Of a stretch of 64,000 nucleotides of DNA, positions 36,736 to 44,034 are shown piece by piece. The stretch is from positions 558,001-622,000 of the forward strand of contig NZ_JAGQBH010000001.1 of assembly GCF_024345535.1 (NCBI RefSeq), read 5' to 3'. The notes beneath the pieces are model-generated. The model saw only the letters and a list, made by a program, of their open reading frames with translations. It was not told the origin of the DNA and made no database searches. Both the position numbers and the translations under genes were made by a program. The stretch's first letter is position 1. Each line of letters begins with the position of its first letter. This stretch comes from Cyanobium sp. N.Huapi 1H5. GTDB taxonomy: Bacteria > Cyanobacteriota > Cyanobacteriia > PCC-6307 > Cyanobiaceae.

Positions 36736-37747
36736 GCGCCGCCGTCGTCGGGGTCTGACCCAGCTCCCAGGCGGTGTGGATCGCCGCCGCCATGCTGTCG
36801 GCCCTGGCGATGCCCCGGCCGGCGATCGCGAAGGCGGTGCCGTGGTCGGGGGAGGTGCGCAGGAAGGGCAGGCCCAGGGTGGTGTTGACGGCGGCATCGA
36901 ACGCCAGCAGCTTCACCGGGATCAGCCCCTGGTCGTGGTACAGCGCCAGGTAGCCGTCCGCCCCTTCGGCCTGGCCCCTCCAGGCGGCGGCCGCCTCCAG
37001 CCAGCAGGTGTCCGGCGGCACCGGCCCCTCCAGCCGCGCCTCCGGATGGCGGCCCCGCCAGCGCTCGAGGGTCGGAATCAGCCAGTCCTGCTCCTCCCGC
37101 CCCAGGTGGCCCCCCTCCCCCGCATGGGGGTTCAGGCCCGCCACCACCAGCCGGGGGCGGCTGCGGAAGCGGTGGCAGAAGGCCAGCAGGGCGTCCAGCC
37201 GCCGGTGCACCAGCTCGGGGCCGAGCCGGGCGCTCACCTCGGCCAGGGGGATGTGGGTGGTGGCCAGCAGCGTGTTGAGTCGCCAGCCGCCGGGGGCAAC
37301 GGCGGTGAACAGCATCCCGGCGTCGGCGGCGCCGGTCAGTTCCGCCAGCCGCTCCGTCTGGCCGGGGTAGGCATGGCCCGCTGCCTGCCAGCTGGCCTTG
37401 GCGATCGGGGCCGTCACCAGGGCCCGGCCGCCGCCGGCGCCCACCAGCGCCACTGCTTCGGTCAGCCAGGCGAAGCTGGCGGCACCGGCGGCGGGGCTGC
37501 TCACCCCCGGGACCACCGGCTGCTCCAGGGGGATGTCCACCAGGGGGAACGCATCGGGGTCGGCCAGGGGCGCGTCGCTGTGGGCCAGCAGCTGGCGGTG
37601 GCACTCCCGCAGCCAGCGGCCGCAGCCCACCAGCACCACCTCCTGGCCGGCGGGCCGTGGCCGGGCGAGGGCCTTGAGGGTCACTTCGGCGCCGATGCCG
37701 GCGGGATCCCCCAGGGCGATGACAAGGCGATCCGCAGTAGTTTTCAT
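36722..37747 (-). CDS. pdxA: 4-hydroxythreonine-4-phosphate dehydrogenase PdxA
   Basis: 341 residues. PdxA oxidises 4-phosphohydroxy-L-threonine in DXP-dependent vitamin B6 synthesis. Conserved blocks: ALGDPAGIGAEVTLKAL, LVTAPIAKASWQAAGHAYPG with QTERLAEL, LATTHIPLAEV, VAGLNPHAGEGGHLGREEQD, GPVPPDTCW, ALYHDQGLIPVKLLAFDAAV and TSPDHGTAFAIAGRGIAR. The metal-binding histidines lie in TTHIPL, the DQGLIP region and SPDHGTA. Tail-to-tail with accB. Confidence 0.94.
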   Translation of the reverse strand: MKTTADRLVIALGDPAGIGAEVTLKALARPRPAGQEVVLVGCGRWLRECHRQLLAHSDAPLADPDAFPLVDIPLEQPVVPGVSSPAAGAASFAWLTEAVALVGAGGGRALVTAPIAKASWQAAGHAYPGQTERLAELTGAADAGMLFTAVAPGGWRLNTLLATTHIPLAEVSARLGPELVHRRLDALLAFCHRFRSRPRLVVAGLNPHAGEGGHLGREEQDWLIPTLERWRGRHPEARLEGPVPPDTCWLEAAAAWRGQAEGADGYLALYHDQGLIPVKLLAFDAAVNTTLGLPFLRTSPDHGTAFAIAGRGIARADSMAAAIHTAWELGQTPTTAALSPP

Positions 37748-37774
37748 GCCATCGGGCGCTGACGGGGTCGGTTC

Positions 37775-37957
37775 ATGGTCCGCTTGCTGGTGCTGGGTGT
37801 GCTGCTGCTGGGAGGTGGGCTCGCCTTCCGCAATGAGTGGGTTGTGGTCGACTGGGAGAAGATGGGCAAGGACACGGGGCTGTCGTCCCTGATCGATCCA
37901 TCGATCTTCGGCGCTCAGAAGAAGTCGCCGCTGCAGGACGACAGGCCCTCCCGGTAG
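37775..37957 (+). CDS. Small single-span protein, unknown
   Basis: 60 residues. LLVLGVLLLGGGLAF (about 4-18) is a membrane anchor, followed by a soluble tail NEWVVVDWEKMGKDTGLSS. It has the appearance of small proteins that accompany pdxA and the SDR gene in related Synechococcus/Cyanobium genomes; that neighbourhood is recalled, not checked. The last 43 bases lie antisense to the end of the SDR gene. Function unknown. Confidence 0.6.
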   Translation: MVRLLVLGVLLLGGGLAFRNEWVVVDWEKMGKDTGLSSLIDPSIFGAQKKSPLQDDRPSR

Positions 37958-38847
37958 GTGGGATAGAGCAGGCGGTAGCCGAGGTCCTCCCTGAGCCTCC
38001 GGCTGCTGGCCCGTCGATTCTCGCTCCAGAAGCTGCGGGCCATCGGACCCATGGCCCCGGCCACGTCCTCGTAGCGCTGCACGTCCGGCAGCGGGCAGCC
38101 CAGCAGATGGGCGGCCAGGCCCAGGATCTCGCTCGAGGGACAGGGGAAGGTATCCGCCAGGATCAGGGTGTCCGGCCTGGCCTCGGGGGCCAGGGCGATG
38201 CAGTGCAGCACCGCGCCGACGATGTCCTCGACGTGCACGCGTGAGAACACCTGGCCGGGCTTGTGGATGAGCCGGGCGGTGCCGTTGCGCAGGTTCACCA
38301 TCGGGTTGCGGCCGGGGCCGTAGATGGCGGGCAGCCGCAGCAGCTGCACCGGCAGGCCGCTGCGGCGCCAGGCCTGCTCGCAGGCCAGCCGGGCCTGGCT
38401 GCGCTCCAGCAGCGGCCGGGTCGGGCTGGTCTCGTCCACCCAGGCGCCACCGGTGTCGCCGTAGACCCCTGTGGTGGAGAGGTAGCCCACCCAGGCCGGT
38501 GCCAGCTGACGCAGCCGGGTCTCGAGGGACTCCAGCACCGGATCGCGGCCGCCGGCATCGGGCGGGATGGTCACCAGCACGTGGCTGACCCCGGCCAGGT
38601 CGGCCTGGCTGGGCAGGGCCCCCTGGTCGGGATCGAAGTGCAGCCAGCCCCGGGCGTCGCCCGACGGCGCCGGCTGGCGATGGGTGAGCAGCACCGGCAC
38701 GCCGGCCGCCTCCAGCGCCCGGGCGACGCGGTGGCCGGTGTAGCCGCCGCCGAGCACCAGCATCCGGTCGATGGCGGCGGCGGCGGGCAGGGCCGGGTGG
38801 TCGACCGGGCCGCCGTCGCCCCCCGGGTTGACAGAATCCTCCGCCAT
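37915..38847 (-). CDS. NAD(P)-binding epimerase/dehydratase-like SDR protein
   Basis: 310 residues from ATG 38847. The Rossmann loop is MLVLGGGYTGHRVARALEAA. Later motifs are VGYLSTTGVYGDTGGAWVDE, RLPAIYGPGRNPMVNLRNGT, and VFSRVHVEDIVGAVLHCIAL. The active-site YxxxK of classical SDRs is not obvious, so it belongs with atypical extended SDRs (YeeZ-like) whose reactions are mostly unknown. Divergent from a small protein at 38883 with a 35-base spacer. Confidence 0.82.
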   Translation of the reverse strand: MAEDSVNPGGDGGPVDHPALPAAAAIDRMLVLGGGYTGHRVARALEAAGVPVLLTHRQPAPSGDARGWLHFDPDQGALPSQADLAGVSHVLVTIPPDAGGRDPVLESLETRLRQLAPAWVGYLSTTGVYGDTGGAWVDETSPTRPLLERSQARLACEQAWRRSGLPVQLLRLPAIYGPGRNPMVNLRNGTARLIHKPGQVFSRVHVEDIVGAVLHCIALAPEARPDTLILADTFPCPSSEILGLAAHLLGCPLPDVQRYEDVAGAMGPMARSFWSENRRASSRRLREDLGYRLLYPTYREGLSSCSGDFF

Positions 38848-38882
38848 CAGTACATCTGTATCACTGTCCGTTTCCCCATCCC

Positions 38883-39122
38883 GTGACCACCTCGTCGTTC
38901 GGTGCCAGTCTCCCTGTCGGCCTCGCGCCATCCCGCCCCCTCGCCCAGCCCCTTCCCGGCCGCGGCCATCGGGCCCCGGCGCGCCGGCACCGGGCCGTCG
39001 CCCCGCTGCTGCTGGCCGTGGGTCTGGTGCTGGGGGCCGGGGTGCTGGCGCCGGAGCAGCCCCTCGATCAGGAGGCCATCTGCCACCGCCACAACGGGGT
39101 GGAGGCCTGCCGCGTCTGGTGA
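38883..39122 (+). CDS. Small exported or anchored protein, unknown
   Basis: 79 residues from GTG 38883. A basic region (GHRAPARRHR) precedes a hydrophobic span (APLLLAVGLVLGAGVLA, about 40-56). The short mature tail PEQPLDQEAICHRHNGVEAC ends RVW and holds two cysteines 9 residues apart. The cysteine pair and the fixed C-terminus are the parts that look conserved. It overlaps the HNH gene by 55 bases on the opposite strand. Function unknown; the cysteines could form a periplasmic disulfide. Confidence 0.6.
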   Translation: MTTSSFGASLPVGLAPSRPLAQPLPGRGHRAPARRHRAVAPLLLAVGLVLGAGVLAPEQPLDQEAICHRHNGVEACRVW

Positions 39123-39505
39123 GTCACCTCCGCTTCGGCGGCCGTGGCCGTCTCCGGTTCGGCGGGGGCCACCCACTGGAGCAGGCGCAACGCCAGGCGC
39201 AGATCGCCATCGGTCCAGGCCCGCAGGGCCATCGCCCGGCGCGGGTCGTAGAAGGGCTGGCTCCGGTACCAGACGAAGGCATCGCTGTCGCCCTTGCGGC
39301 CGTTGCAGCCCAGGCAGGCCGGCACGCAGTTCTCGGTGATGCTCTGGCCACCGCGGCTGAGCGGATGCACGTGGTCGATGGATTCCGACGCCTCGCCGCA
39401 GTAGATGCAGCGGCGGCCGGTCATCCGGTGCAGCGACTGTCGCCATCGACGCGCTCGCAGCTTGGGGCAGAGATCTTCGAGAAAGACTCCATCCCTGGCC
39501 TGCAT
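39068..39505 (-). CDS. HNH endonuclease
   Basis: 145 residues. The HNH zinc-finger nuclease motif is complete: CIYCGEASESIDHVHPLSRG, with DHV-x-P as the HN core, an Asn in SITENC and a second cysteine pair CLGCNGRKGD. The N-terminus (RRWRQSLHRMTGRR) is basic and likely contacts DNA. Small HNH proteins are common in cyanobacteria with roles not established. This one is head-to-head with a SNF2 helicase gene, 60 bases apart, which suggests a DNA-repair partnership (see findings). Confidence 0.88.
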   Translation of the reverse strand: MQARDGVFLEDLCPKLRARRWRQSLHRMTGRRCIYCGEASESIDHVHPLSRGGQSITENCVPACLGCNGRKGDSDAFVWYRSQPFYDPRRAMALRAWTDGDLRLALRLLQWVAPAEPETATAAEAEVTHQTRQASTPLWRWQMAS

Positions 39506-39565
39506 CAGCGCGCCTCGGTTGGCGGAAGTTTGCCCTCAGCGTCCCGGGTGTCAATGTGTTCATGA

Positions 39566-41188
39566 TTGCTTTTTGCCGCATTGGCCACCCCCCTGGTGCA
39601 GATGCGCCTGGGCGCCTCGGGTCTGATCGAGGTGGTCAGTCCCTTCGACGCGGTCACCCAGGCGCAGCTGCGGGCCATCCGCCCCCGGGGCCAGTGGCTC
39701 AGCCGCCGCGGCTGCTGGCAGTTTCCCCTCGAGGCGGCCGCGGCGCTGCAGCAGCAGTGCGCCGGGCGCTTTCCGGTCACCCCGGAGCTGGCCCGCTGGT
39801 TCGGCTGGCTGGGCCAGCCCCTGCCGCCCCTGCCCCCCCACCGGGCCCTGGTGGCGGCGGCCGCCGCCGACGATGAGCTTCCCGACGGCCGTCGGCTGTT
39901 CCGGCACCAGCGGCTGGCGGTGCGCTGGCTGCTGGCCCGCCGCGGCGCCGTGCTCGCCGATGCCATGGGCCTCGGCAAGACCCTCAGCGCCCTGGTGGCC
40001 GGCCGCGCCCTGGTGCGCCTGGCCGACTGCCGGCTGGTGGTGGTGGCCCCGGCGGGGCTGCACCACCACTGGCGCCAGGAGGCGGCGGCCCTCGGCCTGC
40101 GTCTGGAGCTGCACAGCTGGGCCCGGCTGCCTGCGGAGCTTCCTGCCGCCGGCACGGTCCTGATCGCCGACGAGGCCCATTTCGCCCAGACGCTCCAGGC
40201 CGCCCGCACCCAGGCGTTCCTGCGCTTGGCCCGCCATCCGCGCCTGCGGGCGATCTGGCTGCTCACCGGCACGCCGATGAAGAACGGCCGGCCGGTGCAG
40301 CTCTTTCCCCTGCTGGCCGCCATCGGCCATCCCCTGGCGGCCGACCAGCGCCACTTCGAGGAACGCTACTGCCAGGGGCACTGGCGGGAGCAGGGGGGCC
40401 GGCGGATCTGGCAGGCCAGCGGCGCCAGCCAGCTGGAGGAGCTGCAGCGGCTGGTGCGGCCCCTGGTGCTCCATCGCCGCAAGGGCCAGTGCCTGGATCT
40501 GCCCCCGAAGCGGCGCTTCGAGCGGCCCGTCGCCCTCGACCCCGCCGCTGCCGAGGCCTTCGAGCGGGCCCTGCGGCAGCGGATCGACGACTACCGCCGC
40601 CGGGCCATGGCCGGCGAGGTGCGCCGCGACGCCGAAGCCCTGGCCGTGTTCACGGCCCTGCGCCAGATCGCTTCGCACCACAAGCGCGACGCCACCGTCG
40701 CGCTTGTGGCTGAGCTGGTGGCTGCCGGCGAGGCGGTGGTGGTGTTCACGGCCTTCGTGGCCACCGCCCTGGCGCTGCACGGGCAGCTCGGCCGGCCGGG
40801 GGATGGGGGGCCCCTGGTGGGCGCCGTGCCGCCGCTGCGCCGACAGAAGCTGGTGGACGCCTTTCAGTCGGGCCGCTCCCCTGTGCTGATCGCCACCTAC
40901 GGCACCGGCGGCCTCGGCTTCACCCTGCACCGGGCCCGGCATGTGGTGCTGGTGGAGCGGCCCTGGACTCCGGGCGACGCCGAGCAGGCGGAGGACCGTT
41001 GCCACCGGATCGGCATGGGGGCCGCGCTCACCAGCCACTGGCTGCAGTTGGGCGTCGCCGACCGGCTGGTGGACGACCTGATCGCCAGCAAGGCCGAGCG
41101 GATCTCCTTGCTGCTGCAGGGCCAGGACAGCCTGCGCCGCCAGCGGGCCCTGCCGGCGCTGGTGCGCCAGTGGCTCGAAAGCGGCTGA
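39566..41188 (+). CDS. SNF2-family DNA translocase with HARP-like N-terminus
   Basis: 540 residues from TTG 39566; a GTG or ATG about 10 codons later is also possible. The N-terminal block (about 20-60) reads EVVSPFDAVTQAQLRAIRP then WLSRRGCWQFPLEAAAAL, the pattern of the HARP/SMARCAL1 domain (short aromatic-rich motif W-x-FPL). The SNF2 motor follows: motif I DAMGLGKTLSALVAG, motif II DEAH in LIADEAHFAQ, motif III WLLTGTPMKNG, and motifs V-VI TYGTGGLGFTLHRARHVVLV with QAEDRCHRIG. SMARCAL1/ZRANB3 proteins re-anneal DNA at stalled forks. It does not look like a restriction or remodelling enzyme of the usual bacterial kind. Confidence 0.85.
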   Translation: MLFAALATPLVQMRLGASGLIEVVSPFDAVTQAQLRAIRPRGQWLSRRGCWQFPLEAAAALQQQCAGRFPVTPELARWFGWLGQPLPPLPPHRALVAAAAADDELPDGRRLFRHQRLAVRWLLARRGAVLADAMGLGKTLSALVAGRALVRLADCRLVVVAPAGLHHHWRQEAAALGLRLELHSWARLPAELPAAGTVLIADEAHFAQTLQAARTQAFLRLARHPRLRAIWLLTGTPMKNGRPVQLFPLLAAIGHPLAADQRHFEERYCQGHWREQGGRRIWQASGASQLEELQRLVRPLVLHRRKGQCLDLPPKRRFERPVALDPAAAEAFERALRQRIDDYRRRAMAGEVRRDAEALAVFTALRQIASHHKRDATVALVAELVAAGEAVVVFTAFVATALALHGQLGRPGDGGPLVGAVPPLRRQKLVDAFQSGRSPVLIATYGTGGLGFTLHRARHVVLVERPWTPGDAEQAEDRCHRIGMGAALTSHWLQLGVADRLVDDLIASKAERISLLLQGQDSLRRQRALPALVRQWLESG

Positions 41189-41204
41189 GCGGCTTGCCGG
41201 GTCC

Positions 41205-41606
41205 TCAGCCCCCCGGACGGGCGGGGGCGTCGTCGGCGCAGCTGCTCCGCCGCACCTCCAGGTCCTGGCGCAGGATCGGATCGAGCTTGTTCTTCGGGAC
41301 CGCGGCGGCCAGCACCGTGGCCCGGGCGATGTCCCGGCAGGCCGCGGTGGTGTTGCCGGCCAGGGTGTGCAGCAGGAAGCGCTCGTTGAGCGGCCCCGGG
41401 TCCTTCGGGAAGGCCGCCACCACCCGGTCGCACTGGCGCAGGGCGCCGGGAAGGTCCTCCAGCTTCACGGTCCGCAGACAATCCTCCCGGGTGATCGGCC
41501 GCTGGGGCAGGGGCTCCTCGGCGCAGCCGCCCAGCAGCACGATCAGCAGCAGGCCCAGGGGACCGATGGTGGTGTGCAGGCGGGCCCGCTCAGTTGTAAC
41601 GCTCAC
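41205..41606 (-). CDS. Small lipoprotein, unknown
   Basis: 133 residues. LGLLLIVLLGGC is a lipobox, so the mature protein would start at Cys28 and be lipid-anchored. The mature part has CLRTVKLEDLPGALRQCDRV and CRDIARATVLAAAVPKNKLD, cysteine-spaced helices resembling a TPR-like pair. No family recognised. Its start overlaps the upstream gene's 3' end by 17 bases, so the two are translated together. Confidence 0.7.
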   Translation of the reverse strand: MSVTTERARLHTTIGPLGLLLIVLLGGCAEEPLPQRPITREDCLRTVKLEDLPGALRQCDRVVAAFPKDPGPLNERFLLHTLAGNTTAACRDIARATVLAAAVPKNKLDPILRQDLEVRRSSCADDAPARPGG

Positions 41607-42042
41607 TCCGGGTCATGCCGCTGCCACCAGCCTTACCACCGCCGACGACCGAGATGGAGGTGGGGCCGGGTTCCGGGCTGGCCGCTGTGCTGCCGGAGGA
41701 GCGCGGCGCGTAGAGATCCCCGAGGAAGCGGCCGCAATCAGGGAAGGTTCCGGGGTTCTGAACCACGGCCTCGGTGATCATCACCGCGGCGTGTTCCGGC
41801 GAGGTCTTGAACAGACCGGCGCTCTGGCGCTTGATCAGGGCATAGGCGGCGGTCCAGCTCACTTCGTGGACGTTGCCGTTGTTGCGCATGAAGCAGTACA
41901 CCTGGGCCCCCTTGCCCCCGGGGCCCTCGATGTCATTGCCGGCCCGGGCGCTCTGGGCGGTGCCGGCGCCGGCCATCAGGACGGCCGCCGCCGCCAGGAC
42001 GATCGGGCCCAGTCGGTGAGAGAGAGAGTGGCGTCTGGCCAT
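41590..42042 (-). CDS. Secreted cyanobacterial protein (DUF6554-like)
   Basis: 150 residues. A signal peptide is clear (LGPIVLAAAAVLMAGAGTAQ, then SARAG). The mature part reads GNDIEGPGGKGAQVYCFMRN, NVHEVSWTAAYALIKRQSAG, and LFKTSPEHAAVMITEAVVQN, ending CGRFLGDLY and a flexible tail. The pattern agrees with a short cyanobacteria-restricted family that I believe is catalogued as DUF6554; function unknown. Part of an AbrB-type / DUF6554-like / lipoprotein run on the minus strand. Confidence 0.75.
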   Translation of the reverse strand: MARRHSLSHRLGPIVLAAAAVLMAGAGTAQSARAGNDIEGPGGKGAQVYCFMRNNGNVHEVSWTAAYALIKRQSAGLFKTSPEHAAVMITEAVVQNPGTFPDCGRFLGDLYAPRSSGSTAASPEPGPTSISVVGGGKAGGSGMTRSERYN

Positions 42043-42105
42043 CGGACCGCAAGGGAAGAACGAGGTGGCCCAACGTATCGACCCCTGCGGCGCTGTCCAG
42101 GGTGG

Positions 42106-42627
42106 TCAGCCGCCCGGTGGGCTGGCGGTCGCCGGCAATACCAGCCGCACCACCAGCGGCAGGATCACCAGCACCGTGATCAGGCGCACGGCGTGCAGGG
42201 TGGCCACGGCCGCCCCGACGCCGAACTCCGCACCGACCAGGCTCATGCCGCTGATGCCCCCCGGGGCCGCCCCCAGCAGCGCCACCACCGGATCGACGCC
42301 CATCAGCCGGCTGCATCCGAGTCCCACCACCAGGCCCGTCAGCACCAGGGTGACCGTGATCAGCAGGGCGGGTCGCCACAGCTGGCGCAGTTCCAGGAGG
42401 GCCGTGCCGGTGAGGCCCGTGCCGATGACGGTGCCGATGCCGATCTCCAGCAGGGTGCGGGTGCCGACCGGCCACTGGGCCACATCCAGGCGCCCCGTCA
42501 CGCTGACCAGGGCGGCCCCCAGCAGGGCCCCGGCCAGGGGCGCCGCAGGGATGCCGGTGCGCAGGGCCAGCAGGCCGCCGGCGATCCCTGCCAGCGCGTA
42601 CATCAGCAGATGCCAGGCATGGTTCAT
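42106..42627 (-). CDS. AbrB-family membrane protein, half-size
   Basis: 173 residues from ATG 42627. Hydrophobic spans: LLMYALAGIAGGLLALRTGI, LAGALLGAALVSVTG, LLEIGIGTVIGTGLTGTALL, ALLITVTLVLTGLVVGLG, and VRLITVLVILPLVVRLVL. The motif GAAPGGISGMSLVGAEFGVG is the signature loop of the AbrB/ammonia-monooxygenase-like family (a membrane family often misnamed as a regulator). Full-length members have two such halves (~350 residues); this has one. It may act as a dimer. Substrate unknown. Confidence 0.8.
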   Translation of the reverse strand: MNHAWHLLMYALAGIAGGLLALRTGIPAAPLAGALLGAALVSVTGRLDVAQWPVGTRTLLEIGIGTVIGTGLTGTALLELRQLWRPALLITVTLVLTGLVVGLGCSRLMGVDPVVALLGAAPGGISGMSLVGAEFGVGAAVATLHAVRLITVLVILPLVVRLVLPATASPPGG

Positions 42628-42739
42628 CCGACGTCGGGCCCGATCAACAGGGCCCACTCTGGGAGATCAGTGCCAAAGGTGCTTGAGGGGGTGCCCCGGG
42701 TGTGTTGTCATGCGGCACAGCCCAGTCGCTTTCCCCGCC

Positions 42740-43024
42740 ATGGCCCCCGCCTCGGTGTCGTTCCGCATCAGCCGCAATGCCGAAGATCTCGCCGAAACCA
42801 TCCATGCCCTCTCCCAGCGTCTGGTGACCCTGGAGCAGCGCCTGGCGGCGGTGGAACTGCAGGCCTCCAACCAGGCCAGGCCGGACCCCCAGGAGCTGGC
42901 CAGCCTCGACAACGTCGAGCGGCTGCTGCAGGACTGCCGCCATCTGCTGGAGATCGCCCCCGCATCCGAGGCGCCCACCGCGTTCGACAGCCAGGAGGAC
43001 GTCGGCTATCCCAACGCCGCCTGA
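42740..43024 (+). CDS. Small coiled-coil protein, unknown
   Basis: 94 residues from ATG 42740; another in-frame ATG at 42710 would add 10 residues. SVSFRISRNAEDLAETIHAL, SQRLVTLEQRLAAVELQA and NVERLLQDCRHLLEIA form a probable coiled coil and a helix, with an acidic tail. It resembles small SlyX-like proteins but no family is certain. Divergent from the AbrB-type gene. Confidence 0.6.
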   Translation: MAPASVSFRISRNAEDLAETIHALSQRLVTLEQRLAAVELQASNQARPDPQELASLDNVERLLQDCRHLLEIAPASEAPTAFDSQEDVGYPNAA

Positions 43025-43072
43025 GGGCACGGTCCCCTGGCCAAGGGTGTCAAAATAAAAAGAAAGCGGGTC

Positions 43073-43324
43073 ATGGCCTTCCCCACTTCCCCTTATCAGT
43101 CATCCTCCGGCGCTCTTCACGGGCAGGGTGGCGCTCCACGCGGCTCCAGCCCGGCTCCCCACTGCAAGCTCCGCACCCATTCGCAGGTGGAGGGTGACCA
43201 CCAGCTCGAGAAACTCGAGTTCGCCCTCGCCGTCGCCCTCACCCGGGGCGACCTTCAGCGTTCCGACCAGCTGCGCTCCCAGATTGCCGCCCTGGGCGGC
43301 AACCAGGAGGAGCCGGGTACCTGA
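43073..43324 (+). CDS. Small UVR-motif-like protein
   Basis: 83 residues. The N-terminal half is low-complexity (Ser/Gly/His). The C-terminal half, QLEKLEFALAVALTRGDLQR and SDQLRSQIAALGG, has the A-x-x-x-x-D-[YLF]-x-x-A/S-x-x-L-R-x-x-I spacing of the UVR helical hairpin found in UvrB/UvrC and Clp adaptors. Very short proteins with only this motif occur in cyanobacteria and may be adaptors. An AT-rich purine stretch AATAAAAAGAAAG precedes the ATG. Confidence 0.6.
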   Translation: MAFPTSPYQSSSGALHGQGGAPRGSSPAPHCKLRTHSQVEGDHQLEKLEFALAVALTRGDLQRSDQLRSQIAALGGNQEEPGT

Positions 43325-43533
43325 GCGGCCGGTCGGCCGGCTCCAGCAGCGGCTCGAGCGAGCCCATGCGGTGAAGGGCAAGCAGTGAACGGCAGATCAT
43401 CTCTTTTCCCCCTGTCTTCCGCCCATGCGGGACAGGCTGTTATGTTCTGCCGTAAGATGTAAATAGAAATGGGGGCGTTGGATGCCAATCGCCCTTCTTA
43501 CATGTTTTCGTTGCTGCGAACTCCTCGCCGGTC

Positions 43534-43800
43534 ATGATCGTTGCCAGCCCACCTGTCCCCGTCACTTTGACGCTGGAGACCCCCGCGCGTCCGAGATCCA
43601 GCGTGTCACCGCTGTCCGATCCCGGGGCACGCCAGCGTCTGCTGCAGCAGGCCGCTTCCCTGAATGAACAGGCGCGGGTGGCGGCCAGTGAGGGGGATAT
43701 CGACGCGTCGGCCCGGGCCATTCTTCAGGCCCTCGACTGCGAACGTCGGGCCGGAGGCCTCGGCCTGCAGGTGCTGCAGCTGATCAAGCCCCGGTCCTGA
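43534..43800 (+). CDS. Small protein, unknown
   Basis: 88 residues. The N-terminal half is Pro/Ser/Thr-rich; the C-terminal half (RQRLLQQAASLNEQARVAAS, then EGDIDASARAILQALDCERR) predicts two helices of TPR-like hairpin type. No family recognised. The 209 bases before it (43325-43533) hold no convincing gene. A TAAGAT sequence at 43453-43458 could be a -10 box. Confidence 0.55.
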   Translation: MIVASPPVPVTLTLETPARPRSSVSPLSDPGARQRLLQQAASLNEQARVAASEGDIDASARAILQALDCERRAGGLGLQVLQLIKPRS

Positions 43801-43887
43801 TCCCTGTCGCAGGCTGTGTTGGAGGTACTCCAAATCACCGCCGTATAGCGTCAGGCCTGAGGGGCAACGTCTGGGATTTGTTGCTCA

Positions 43888-43959
43888 AGCGGGTGACCGG
43901 ATTCGAACCGGCGACGTTCAGCTTGGGAAGCTGACATTCTACCACTGAATTACACCCGC
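43888..43959 (-). tRNA. tRNA-Gly (anticodon CCC)
   Basis: The 72-base minus-strand sequence folds into a cloverleaf. Acceptor stem GCGGGTG pairs with CACCCGC. The D-arm is GTGGTAGAAT-type, and the anticodon stem TCAGC/GCTGA closes the loop TTCCCAA, anticodon CCC for GGG codons. The T-arm is CCGG-TTCGAAT-CCGG. The discriminator is U, and CCA is not encoded. Single tRNA, no cluster. Confidence 0.95.
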
Positions 43960-43986
43960 GTGCATTCACGCGCTGGTTCACAATAG

Positions 43987-44023
43987 CAAGGCTCCGAACG
44001 CCCACAGGGTGCCCGGAGCCTTG
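43987..44023. terminator. Strong hairpin between tRNA-Gly and a lipoprotein gene
   Basis: CAAGGCTCCG (43987-43996) and CGGAGCCTTG (44014-44023) are perfectly complementary, a 10-bp stem with a 17-base loop. It sits just after the stop of the minus-strand lipoprotein gene (44035) and before the tRNA, the place of a terminator. The flank after the stem lacks a T-run on either strand, so termination would not be of the classical intrinsic kind. Confidence 0.45.
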
Positions 44024-44034
44024 CGGCAACCTCG

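Noticed and set aside
42106..42627. AbrB DNA-binding regulator
   Set aside because: The protein is a string of membrane spans; the name AbrB refers to a membrane family and not to the swapped-hairpin transcription factor.
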